In this document: positions 1 through 10,700 of the stretch, piece by piece
Layout of the letters: each line of letters begins with the position of its first letter
Numbering within the stretch: position 1 is the first letter of the stretch
Assembly (NCBI RefSeq): GCF_004027225.2
Contig: NC_044277.2
Span: forward strand, 89,106,283 to 89,170,282
Source: Strigops habroptila
Lineage: Eukaryota > Chordata > Aves > Psittaciformes > Psittacidae
Length of the DNA stretch: 64,000 nt
Reading direction: 5' to 3'
Notes under the pieces: generated by a model
The model's input: the letters and a program-made list of their open reading frames with translations, nothing else
Database searches by the model: none
What the model was told of the DNA's origin: nothing
Made by a program: the position numbers and the translations under genes

Positions 1-613
1 AATGTTCAATTTTGGTAAAGATGTAACACTTCTAATTTCTTGGCTTCCTTGTACCTGACTCATTATATTAATACTAATCAATGTCATTTCCTCCCATAGT
101 AACAATTTTGTTTTTATCGAAACTGTAATGTCTCCAATGAAGACATACATAGGAAACAAACAGGACGCTTGTGGCATCTAAAAGAAGCTGTAAGAGTATT
201 ACAGACATTTTTAACACCTATCTAATGACCTGAATTTGGAGATTTAAGGGTTGTGGCAGGATTTGGATTCATCAGTTTTGTATGGAGTGCAATGTCATGC
301 ATTTAGTTGGAGCCCAGGCACGGGCCGTAGCAGAGCCCTGCCACGCACGTTAGCTTTGTGTGGTTGTCAAACAGCATGTTGTGCTGAGAGGAAAGGTGGA
401 AAAGTAAGTCAACATGTGTACAAATGGAATTGCTTAGTTCCAGCTGAAATTCCCCAGAAACAAGAACAAGTGGAGGTAATTAAAGCTGCACTTCATTCTG
501 AAGTGATGCTGTTACACAACTACTTTCATGATGAAATGCCACAGGGATTTAGCTTGAGTCCTGATGGTGTAGGGGTTGTTGTAGGTTGGAGCACATCGCA
601 AACTCCCTAACTT

Positions 614-760
614 AGAGAATCACAGAGGTCTGAAGTTGGCAGGGATCATCTGGTCCAACCCCCTGCTCAGGCATGGCCCCCTACAGCCAGCTGCCTAGAG
701 CTGTGTCCAGTCAGCTTTTGAACATCTCTGCACTGCAGGAAAAGCATCTTTGAGTTGCAA
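614..760 (-). repeat. CR1 LINE 3' fragment, diverged
   Basis: The + strand reads from a CR1 3' tail complement (AATCACAGAGG...) into the typical stretch 'GGGATCATCTGGTCCAACC', so the element runs on the minus strand. It is 5'-truncated and diverged; the inner end is fuzzy and may reach about 830. Confidence 0.75.
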
Positions 761-1326
761 TGACTTCAGAGCCGCCAGGTTCCACTGGCCTTGCAGCTCA
801 GCAGGAAACAGGGTGGACAAGGTACCACTAATCAACCAGCTACCAGCAACTCTTAACTCCTGCTAAGTTTCCATCAGTAGTATTTAGCTTTAGTTTGGGA
901 AAGAAAAGTGAAATCAGACATGTCTCCCATTGCCAATCACTGCTCTTGGTCATGATCTCCTCCAAAGCCTGGAATTTAAACTCAGGACCTGCCTGTTTCA
1001 CAGAATTGTCCTGTCAGTAGTACCTGTCCAACGCACTGGCAAAATGTCTCTTCTACCCTCAAGCAGCTAGCTCAGATGAAAGAGGTTATCTTTCTTCTGT
1101 TATCCATTCTTTTTCTAATTTTATTGGCACAGGACAATGGCTATGTACCTAAAGATCTTGGCTCTGATAGTGACACCATGGGGAGTTACGAGGTCAGTGT
1201 GTCAGAATTTTTGTTAGCTCTCAGTGAGTGCTTAAGAACTGTCAGTAATAAAACTGCGTGGAATTAAACCTGAGTAACCAGGCTGAAGCAAAAAGACTTG
1301 TAATTTAACCAAACTGGTTTGAAAGT

Positions 1327-1334
<8 letters not shown>

Positions 1335-1358
<24 letters not shown>

Positions 1359-1362
1359 TTTT
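1335..1362. repeat. Poly-T run (28 bases)
   Basis: This is an uninterrupted run of 28 T. It could be a mononucleotide microsatellite. A retroposon A-tail on the minus strand is less likely, because no recognisable element body lies to its right. Confidence 0.9.
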
Positions 1363-2231
1363 GTCTGGTATGCTAAGTTCTATCTACAATGTAACTTTTT
1401 CTATGCTTTTCATTTTTTAAACTATCGCTAGTGTGGTCTGTCTGTACAGCTAAAACTAAAACTTGTATTAAATTACCAGCTGCGAGCATGTAAAATAAAA
1501 CCCAAGCTACAACAAACTTATGCTGAAGGAAGTACTGAACTTAGCAGTTGCACGGCTTTGCAGGTTTTGCAATAAATATTATGTTTTAGCACCCTCTTTT
1601 GGAACAAAGTAATACTGCCGGTATGCACCGTAAAAGGCTTTGCTAAAGTTGGAAAGCAATTGCAAGGTGTGTAAGAAAAGTCCTTGGCTGCAGTTACAGT
1701 TTAGTTACGTATTTTCTTATTCTATAAATTTACATAAATCAATTTTTCTCATCCCTCTTATGCTTATCATCTTTATATAAATAGTCTGTATTGTTTATTT
1801 AAGCCAGCTAAGAACTGGAAAAAGATTGATGGCTCCGAATCAAAAACTGAAGCTGAGCTGTCGCAAAAGACTGTAGTTGGATGCGCAGTTCCTCATTGTC
1901 TGCAAATCTCCTGTGAGGAGCCTGGTGGCATTAACTTGCTGTGAATTGTGAATGGACCTGAATGATATCTCTCATACCTGCCAGTATTTAGCATTAGGGT
2001 AGCATACGTGGGTCCCAGTTTGGGATCATGGTTTTGCTGTGTTGAGACCTACAGCAAGTGTGTAGATCTCAATCACAGTGCAATGCATAACGGTGTAATA
2101 AAAAGGGAAAGGGGTGGAAGGAAGCTGCTCTCTGTATTCCTGTCCTGGAAATAGAAATAAGTTAATGCCAAAAGAAAGGTGGAGGGGGGAAGGTCACCAA
2201 GCATATTCTGGGTAGAAGAAAGGGCTACACT

Positions 2232-2510
2232 TCATAGAATCACAGAATCAACTAGGTTGGAAAAGACCTTTAAGATCACAAAGTCCAACCATTACCCCAG
2301 GACTGCCAAGTCCACCATGAAACATATCACTGAGGGCCTCATCTACACAGTTTTTGAACACTTCCAGGGATGGTGATTCCACCACTTCCCTGGGAAGCCT
2401 GTTCCAATACCTGATCACCTTCCATGAAGAAATTTTTCCTAATATTCAACCTAAACCTCCCCTGGCATAGCTTGAGGCCATTTCTTCTTGTCCTGTCACT
2501 TGTTAGTTGT
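2232..2510 (-). repeat. CR1 LINE 3' end
   Basis: About 280 bp match the CR1 3' region read in reverse. It begins TCATAGAATCACAGAATCA, then runs through 'TTGGAAAAGACCTTTAAGATCA', 'AAGTCCAACC', a block around 'CCACTTCCCTGGGAAGCCTG' and 'CTTGTCCTGTCACTTG'. It is a 5'-truncated minus-strand insertion. Confidence 0.92.
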
Positions 2511-3945
2511 GTGCTATCATGTATGTTTGATCATGTATATATAGATCCATGTACATCCATGATCTAATACATGGATTATACATGTATTTATCACTCCAAG
2601 ATGACTTCATTCCAAGATAATTCTTTCTTCAGTTATGAATGCTGGTAGTTCTGCAATGCTTGGAGATGTGATGTGAATTAATCAACTACTATTAGTAAAC
2701 CAGTTTGGAAGCATGGGATGATGTCTATGAAATATTTTAATAGCCCTAAAATGTTGTGACAGCTGTTTTACAGGAAAGCAGTGGTCCCATACCCAGAGAA
2801 CTTACTTTAACTGTAAATTTTAAGTAAAAAATCAGAGAAACAGAACAGTGTAGCTTGGAGGAAGCTGAAATATTTTTCCAGAAGCTAATAGCGTAGTAAC
2901 TGTTACTGGCTTGCTGCTTGTTTGCAATGCAGAAAAAAACCCTTGCTAAGTATGTGTAACAACTGCTTAGGCTAGAATTAGAGTGACGTTTAAAGATCAG
3001 GAGACATACCAAATTACAAACTTATTGACAAATAACAGAAAACATGTTTTGAATTAAATACTGGCACAAGACCTGCTGAATTGCTTAGGCAGAGTATTAA
3101 AGAGGGCTGGGAATGTTGGGAGAGAAGGCTAGGAATGGAAAGAGAGGACTCTGGTTCGATTTGGTGAAGTGACAGCAAAACTGAGGATGTGAATGCAGAC
3201 TGCATGTGCAGGTCATTTTGGTTAACAGGTAAAGGAAGAGGCATGTGGCATGATCAATGAACGGGAAAACCAAGGATTTTTAGCTTCTCTTCAAATGGGA
3301 GTTTAAATAACGCATAAAAGAAACAAAAAGACCCGGATTAACTTTCTCACATCTCACTGCAATGGTCACATCTCCATGGGAAGTCAGGCTTCTGTAGTAG
3401 TGGATTTAAACCTGCTTTCAGTAGTTTTAGAAACATTAACCAGCCTCTTACACTACAAAGGAAAGTTATAACCTTATTGCAGTGCTAAAAGCAAAGTCCG
3501 TATCAGAATCACGATTATCTCATGATTTCTGGAAGACACTTTTTCCTCAGATTTCTCTTGCGTGCGCAAGACCAGCCTTGACGTACACCCTACAATGTCA
3601 ACAGAGGGCAAGAGCCAAGGTCATGTGGAATTTGAACCGCTCTGGGGTGGCACAGATGTAAAAACGCTGCCCTAGCTGAGGCCAAGTAGCTCTGTTGTCC
3701 CCGTATAGATCACACCGGGGGAGCAAGGGCGTCAGTGACAAGAGGGAGGAGGAGGAACTGGAGACCAGGTTGCCCCACTGTTATTAGACCTACACCACTG
3801 ATCTAAATCACGGCACGGGGAAGCGATCTGTCCTACAGGGTTCCCGCCCTCCGCACGGCTTCGGCCACGGCCGCATCTGTATTGTACCACACCGGCTGCC
3901 CCCTTTCCGTCCCCTCCGCCTCACAAGGCCGTTACTGGCCGGGCA

Positions 3946-3950
3946 CCCAA
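3946..3950 (+). promoter_or_regulatory. CCAAT box
   Basis: CCAAT followed by CAG lies within the CpG island about 720 bp upstream of the SMIM13 start codon. It fits an NF-Y site by sequence; occupancy is inferred only. Confidence 0.4.
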
Positions 3951-4146
3951 TCAGCCCACCCTGCCCTCAACCCTCCCTGCCAGCGCTGCCGGGCCTGCCG
4001 AGGGAGCGGCTCTATCGCCATTGCTACCGCCACAGTCATCGCCATGACAGGGTCAACTTCACCGCCCCTCAGCAGCCGCTGCCCGTGACCCCCTCAGCCT
4101 CCCCCAGGGCGGGGGCGACGGCTGCCCCGGCCATCGGCGGAGCGGA

Positions 4147-4165
4147 GCATGCCGGGACTTGTTGT
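4147..4165 (-). promoter_or_regulatory. ZNF143/THAP11-type motif (reverse copy)
   Basis: On the minus strand this reads ACAACAAGTCCCGGCATGC, three bases from the common promoter motif ACTACAACTCCCAGCATGC bound by ZNF143 (with THAP11). It faces the stronger copy at 4218-4236. Confidence 0.6.
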
Positions 4166-4217
4166 CCTCTCTGGTGCGAGTGCCCGCCGGCTCCGGCCGC
4201 TGGGGAGCGGGAAATAA

Positions 4218-4236
4218 ACTACAGCTCCCGGCATGC
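4218..4236 (+). promoter_or_regulatory. ZNF143/THAP11-type motif (forward copy)
   Basis: ACTACAGCTCCCGGCATGC differs at two of 19 positions from the classical ZNF143-associated promoter motif. Such sites usually lie within about 100 bp of a transcription start, which suggests that SMIM13 transcription begins near 4.2-4.4 kb. Confidence 0.72.
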
Positions 4237-4328
4237 ACTGCGCGCGGCTGCCGTCACCGCTGGAAGTCCCGCCCCGTCCCCCGGCTGCCGCTCCCCCCCC
4301 GGCGGGTCGTGAAGAAGTGGGAGGAGAC

Positions 4329-4348
4329 GGGGCGGATATTACCGCCCC
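4329..4348. promoter_or_regulatory. Inverted GC-box pair
   Basis: GGGGCGG (4329-4335) and CCGCCCC (4342-4348) are perfect 7-base inverted arms around the AT-rich spacer ATATTA. Each arm is an Sp1/KLF-type GC box. Function is inferred from sequence only. Confidence 0.5.
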
Positions 4349-4668
4349 GCTGGCTCGGCCCGGGGCCCCTCAGCTGTCCTCGCCCTCCCGGCTGGGCCGC
4401 GGAGCCGCCGCCTCCCTTCCCCGGGAGTAGCGGGCAGCGATGCGAGGCGCGGCCTCCTCCCCGTAGCCGCCGGTGGGCCTTTGCCCTCCCCTCAGCCCCG
4501 CGGCGTGACCCGCCGAGGGGCCGGCCGTCCCTGGCGCCCCTCACGCAGGGCTGAGCGGACCCTGACGGCCGCCGCTGTGGTTCGGCCCAGCCCGGGCGGG
4601 CGGGCGCCGCGGCGGGGAGGCATCTTCGAGGAGGGGCCCCCGGTGCCGGCGAAGAGGCGGCCGGCGCC

Positions 4669-4744
4669 ATGTGGCAGAGCATCGGGCTGACCTTGCTGGT
4701 GATCGTGGCCACCCTGGCCTGCGTGCTGCTCTTCATGCTGTGCG
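4669..4744 (+). CDS. SMIM13: SMIM13 coding exon 1
   Basis: The exon encodes residues 1-25 plus the first base of Gly26 and contains most of the membrane helix ([18 protein letters not shown]). It ends TGC-G followed by donor GTGAGT at 4745, giving a phase 1 junction. Frame and sequence continue exactly into the exon at 13722. Confidence 0.93.
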
Positions 4745-7700
4745 GTGAGTCCCGCCCGCTCCCCTCGGCGGCGGGGGGCGAGGGCGTGCGGGAGGGCTGG
4801 GCTGGCTCTGGTGTGCGGTGCTTGTGTCCCCCACCCTCACCCCCCGCCTTCTCAATCTCCGGTGGTTCCTCTTTGCTCAGATTGACTGAAGGGGATGAAA
4901 GGGCACCGTGCCCCGGGGTGTGCGGGAACGCGTGTGGTTCGCAGCGCCCCCTTCTCTTTGTTTCCAAATAAATTTTGAGCCTTGAAATGCTTCCAGAGTT
5001 TAATTCGGTGACTAATCTGAAGCTGATAGCTTTTTCTTTTATGTGAATGCACTACTGAGCAGTCACTCCGTGCAGCTTGCACCTACGTCTGACATGCCAG
5101 TGAATGGAAGAAGTAAACTTCCTACTGGTACCCCTCAGCTTTTGACATCTGTTTGCTAGAATAGAATAGAGAGCAGCTCTTAGGAGTTGTGGTGGGGTTT
5201 GTTTTTTTTTTTCTTACGTGAATCCAAAACTTGTGTGTATTACATATTGATGTATAGAGAAGGGTTATTTCAATGGAAGGCGAAATTTGCATGTCTGAAG
5301 TTCTTGGAAGGAATCAGCAGTGTCGTGTATGCAGGTGTTGGAATCAATATGCTGAATTTAGAGCTTTAAAAAAAAACGACTCCAAACCTGCCACCACCAA
5401 ACTCAAACTATGCCATACCTTATGGTGAAAGGCCTGTGAGATAAAAACCAAATGCCAGGTGGATTTGTAAGTGATCACTGAAAACCAAGGGAGCGAAGTG
5501 AAGAGTTAGCTGACATCTAAAACTTAAAATAAATTGTTAATTGTGGTCAAAACAGCAAAACATTGTGAAAAGATTTTGCAATGTCAGAGGCCTGGGTAGT
5601 AAAATGGGAGGTGAAATATGGTATTAACATGTATGGAGTAATTCACAGTGAAAGCGTGAAATATATGCACGCATCATTTATATGGCGGAATATAATGGCT
5701 TCAAACTGAGCTCTTAGTATCCCAAAGAAAGGATTAGCTGAAGTATTTGCAGGTATTTCTCCAAAATACTTGTTTAATGCTTTGTAGCAAACAAATAGGC
5801 AAATCAAACACGAGAAGTTTAAAGTAAAAAAATGTTATTATATTACTGCAGGAATCTACCATGTGTCTGTGTCTCAAACAGTGCATTTTCTTGTTAAAAT
5901 TTATTACCTTATTTAAAAAAAAAAAAAAATAGGCCTAGTTTCTTTTAAAAAAGATAGGATTCCCAACCTGAATGATTCTGTGATTACGTAGCTCTCACCA
6001 TAGAATGATTTCTGCATGAAGAAACTGTGAACAGGTTAGATCTGTCTAGCCTGGAAAACAAATGACTGGAGGAAAGGTAATGGTTACAGAACTGAGAAAA
6101 GTGAAAAGAGTGAACTGGGCATGATTGTGCAACTTCATGATTACAGAGGGATTGGAGTAAATGAAGTTAAATGATCAAGCAAAAGGCTTAAATGAAAAAG
6201 TTTTCTTTTACACAATGGGGAAATAAATTGCAAGCTCATTAACAAAGAGCATTATGGTTTCTGTAACTTCTGTTATTTAAAGTTCATAGAAGAAGGGTCC
6301 ATATCTTTAAGCTATAGTGCGAATACTAAGGTAAGAAAACTTCTGAAATACAGATAACTGGGACTGCAAGGCCGTATGTGGGTATATTTCCCTGGTCTTG
6401 TGTTCTTTTCCTGTGTGTCCTGTACTGTCCATTGTTACAGAGAAAACAGTTACCTAAGTGGCTATTGATTCAAATTTCTGTATGCTCATTAGATGTTGTC
6501 TGGTCACTTTTCTTCTTTTATAAGATGAAAGGTGCTACTTGCTAGGTAGTGTATGTTTTTGTAGGGGTTTTATGTTTTCAGACTGTGCATGTGAGATCTT
6601 TGCTTACTCTGTTGCTGAAAGATTAAAATGATTTTGCTGCAGGTTGTTCAAAGCTGGAAATGAGGACCGTTTTCTCCAGGCCTTTCCTCTTTTGTCTGTA
6701 TGTGACAAATAGAATTGAAATGCTAGGGATCTCTAACTTTGCCTGCTAACCTTCTCCAGTGCTTTCTTGCTTAAAGTGAGAAAAAGTAATAAGTAAATTA
6801 CTTTTTAAATGGCTTATAAATACTTAGCTATTTAGAGATCCATGTTATACATTCAACTTGGATTCCATGAATACTTTGCTTTGAATCCTTCATTATGTTT
6901 TACTTTCAACAGTATCAGAGCTTATAAAAAGATTGCTAAAAATCACCTAGATTTCAAAAGTTCTGAACATAGGAAGCTGACATGTTCATTGTTTTTCTTG
7001 CAGGGATTAGAAGTGACTCAATAGGATTTGATAATGACTTACAGTATCGGTAATTATTTTTTCCACATACAGCATTTATTAATTGATATTGGTACACGTC
7101 TAGTTCTTGTGCCATGATTATTAATAGAAAATACTCAAGGAAAACAGTGTCAAGACCACTACTGGAAAAAACTGAATACAAGCTGCTTCCAATTCAACTG
7201 TTTATCTGTGCCAGTGATAGGTAGTTTCTTATTCACCTGCTTACCTACTGGTTTCTATTCTTTACAGCCTGTTAGATTCACAGGGAGACTGAGTGCTGGT
7301 ATGACAGGATATGAATAAATGTCAGCCAGTGAGGCATACAAATTAAAGGACGAACCTGACACGAGAATGACTGGATATAATCCTGAGTAAGCTTGATCTG
7401 ATGATAAGAATGTTTTACAGCCATCTGATGAGAGGCATCGAAACGGCCTCACGAAAAGGACTTACAGGATCAAGAGCCTAAAGAGCTGTAAACTTAAATT
7501 ATGAGTGGCTTATAAAAGGCCACAAATTTGTGAATGCTTGTGGTGTGAATGCTTGCAGAGAACAGTAGACTTAAATACCCAGGAGACGGCCTACAATCAC
7601 AGGGATTTCTGCTGCTTATCACAAATATGACGTGATAAGTGGTATCAAAACTTAATGAGGAAAAAACTTCATTTTATCATTTTTCTAAAGTGAAGAGACA

Positions 7701-10700
7701 AAATTCAAAGCACAAACTACCAGAAGTTATTTGGACCAGTTCTTCAGCTATGCGAAAAGCACAGATTTATGCCCAAATTAGGCGTTTATGCCTGTAATAA
7801 AGTACTTTAAATAAATGACCTGATTTTCTTTTAGACGTTTCTGGTTGCTTCCAACTGCTACTTTCAATGTTAATCTGAATTTGTTAGGAAGGAAGGAAGA
7901 TTTGCAGCTAGCAACATCTCTATTTGTAAACTGATCACATCTGACACAGAAACCATTGAGGGACCGTAAACATAGCATTTTTTTCAGTTTCTCTTTTAAA
8001 AGTGGGACTAAGGTAACTTGATTCCACTTTTTTAATTCCCTTTTCTGATCTCCTTTCTCTGGCTTCTCTCTGGTGGTCTCATTGCTACTTCTGTGTATTC
8101 CACGTTCCTCTGCAGATGGAACTCATGCATAGTCAAGGACAAGATAAAATACCAGCCAAGGTGAACTCTAGTACCGCTTACCTCTGTGTATTTGTTTTGT
8201 TTTCCCAATGTAGTAATGCATGGAGCCATGTGAAATTGCAGGAGTGCCTTCAGTGGAACAGATGGAAGCATTCATCTCATTTGGCAAGAGATGCTAATGA
8301 ATGTGGTTTGAGGGGATGTGACCTTAAAACAAAAAGCATGTAACTCGTAAAGTGCTGAGACAAATGTGTGGTTTGTTTCACGAGTCTGAACTCAGTTGCA
8401 GATGGGAAAACACTTGAGTCCTAAATTCTACCTGAATAACTTTAATGCTTTGTTTAAAGAGTTTTGTAACTATCTTGAATGAGTGAACCTTGTAAAATAC
8501 TTCAAAAGATGAGGAAAGTCGTGCTTCATTAGACCAGCAATAAAAAGACAATACCCTTTAATTTGAAGTTGAGTTTTGAAATGGTTACAGATGGGAGATC
8601 AGAAGAGAGCTGAGTTTCCTTGCAATCAGTGAGCAAGCAGCACTTAGTAGAGTCTTGAATTAAATGGGACCAGGTTTAAGGAGCCATGCAGAGCCAAGCA
8701 CCATGTTACTGATGTCTTCTGTTACTCCAGTGTCAGAGTAGTGTATGCTTCCTTCAGTCTGATCATCTCCATAGCAAAGCTATCCACTAGGGCAGTGTAT
8801 TACCTAAATCTTAAAAATGGCACAGCATCAACGCGACTTGTCTGTGGTCACGGAAGACACCTGACACTGCTCAGAGTAGAGCCTTGTTCTCCCAAATCTC
8901 GGGTTAGTATCTGGAGCTCTGTGCTCCTTTTTTAAAGCTATAGCTGCTTAAGATTTTCTGTGATGGACACTTCAACATTTGAATAAAGGCAACATTCACC
9001 TTGGTGATAACCTAGTTCCAAATTAGTCCTTGTGTGCTGGAGTAATAGCATCCTATTTTCAAACCAGTAGGGACAGAGAGGTAAATGATCTTGCAAAACT
9101 GCACAGAAAGTCCGTAGTAGGGTCAGAAATAGAAGCCAGATCTTCAGACTCTGTCTTGTGCCATTACTGCATCATCTTTCTTTCTTGGTTTAATTTGTAT
9201 TTCACAGAAGAAAAACCAGGTTGCTTTACCCCAGCACTTCATATTAGCCCTTGGTTTTTTGTTTTATTCGCTGTTCCTGATTCAAATGGAAAATGTGTTC
9301 CAATAAAGAAAACCCTCTGTTAGCTTTTGTGTACAAGACAGTGTAAGGTGAATGGAATACATGGACCTGAGACTTGTACCCCTCACCATCTGAGGAGGAT
9401 TAAGGCAGTTAGATCACTTTGTTTCTTTCCCCTTTACAAAGAACTAGGAGCTGGTGGGAAGTAACAGAAAAGGTGGCTTTTATGAGGCATAGTCACATCA
9501 TAAAATGTATTTAACATCCTGATATTGCATAGATGTTGCATACATCTATGTATGAGTCAGTGAAAGAGGCTTTGACTCATGGCCCCATCTTCACAAACAC
9601 ATTGCAACATGATTTATAAGAGGAGTTGACATACTGATGGCATAATGCCAAATGTGGCTTAAATGTCTTTGGATGGCACCTGGCTGTGGTATTTTAAGTG
9701 ACAGAGTGGCTCACAGCTTTTAGTGAGTGCTAAACTCTGCAAGGCTGGGAGCTGCTATTTTTTCTACATGCAAAATACTGTCTGTCATAGACAGGATTTT
9801 CCGACTTGCTCTTGGATTCAAGTATCTGCTACACCAAGAGCTGGAGCCCCTACTTTGTGTTGCTATGATGTACTGTGGGATCTGGCTTGCTTCTCTGAGT
9901 AGCAGTTTCTTTCACCAGTTAATGTAGGAATGTTATATATTATAGTCTGCATGTCATCACTGCTTGTTTGCTGAAACTGTGTTGTAGGGTATGCAGTTCA
10001 ACTTCCACTGGTTCAATCAAGCAAAGAGTGATTGGAAAAGGTAAATCAAATGGCTAAAGAAAACAAAGCAAACAGTGGAAGATTGATTCAAATCAAATAT
10101 TTTGTGTGTGGTGAAGTTAAACCAGTAGGACTTCTTAGAGAGCAGCTTACGTGAACAAAGTGGAAGCATTTGAGATGCAAACCAGCCGGGGTCAGTTACC
10201 TGTTCAGGAAGAGCTCTACAGCCAAAGAGCTGCAAAGCTAAACTGAGCCGTATACAGAAGGGAGTGCATGGAAATGCCCATTTTCCATTGGGGTTTTTTG
10301 TTGGGTTTTTTTTTTGTTTGGTTGGTTTTTTGGGGTTTTTTTTTGTCTTAAATTACTTCACAATAATTTTTTTCTTTAAATACACAGTTATATAGGTTAC
10401 AGTTCTTCAGTATGGCATGATGTTGGGTGTTACCATTTTGCAATGTTCTCAAGAGGCTGAGAAATTAATGGAAAATGCAGTCTTCTGATTCAGAAGAAAC
10501 TCGGTACTGTGAATCTGCCTCCAGGCTTTGTGTGTGGTTTTGTTTAGTGGTGTATTTAGTTGATATTGTTGCTGGAGAGAGTTTCTCTTACCCAGAATAA
10601 CTTGTTCTTTAGTAGTCTGGTTATTTCCAAGGAAATTCTTACTTGCTTAGTAACAGCGAGGCGACAGGGAGTCTCAGCTGAAGAGGTAGTCTTAGCTTGA

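Larger units (their letters stand above)
1..3640. other. Intergenic DNA upstream of SMIM13
   Basis: No coding exon is recognised here. The stretch is AT-rich and holds two CR1 fragments (about 614-760 and 2232-2510), a 28-base T run (1335-1362) and a small inverted repeat (2545-2576). Open frames such as 251-610 lack family features, splice context or codon bias. In human, ELOVL2 lies on this side in head-to-head orientation, but I see none of its exons here, so it would lie left of the window. Confidence 0.7.
3640..4960. promoter_or_regulatory. SMIM13: CpG island / SMIM13 promoter and 5' UTR
   Basis: Base composition switches sharply from AT-rich to very GC- and CpG-rich here and reverts in intron 1. 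The island covers the region upstream of the SMIM13 ATG at 4669, the first coding exon and the start of intron 1, as expected for a TATA-less housekeeping-type promoter. It contains a CCAAT box (3946-3950), two ZNF143/THAP11-type motifs (4147-4165 and 4218-4236) and an inverted pair of GC boxes (4329-4348). The transcription start cannot be placed exactly. Long open frames on both strands here come from low stop-codon frequency in GC-rich DNA. Confidence 0.88.

Noticed and set aside
251-610. 119-codon plus-strand open frame near the left edge
   Set aside because: No homology that I can recognise, ends against a CR1 fragment, and shows no promoter.
4254-4967. 237-codon minus-strand open frame across the SMIM13 promoter and first exon
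   Set aside because: It lies in a CpG island where stop codons are rare, has low-complexity Pro/Arg/Gly/Ser content and no family features, and is antisense to a confirmed exon.
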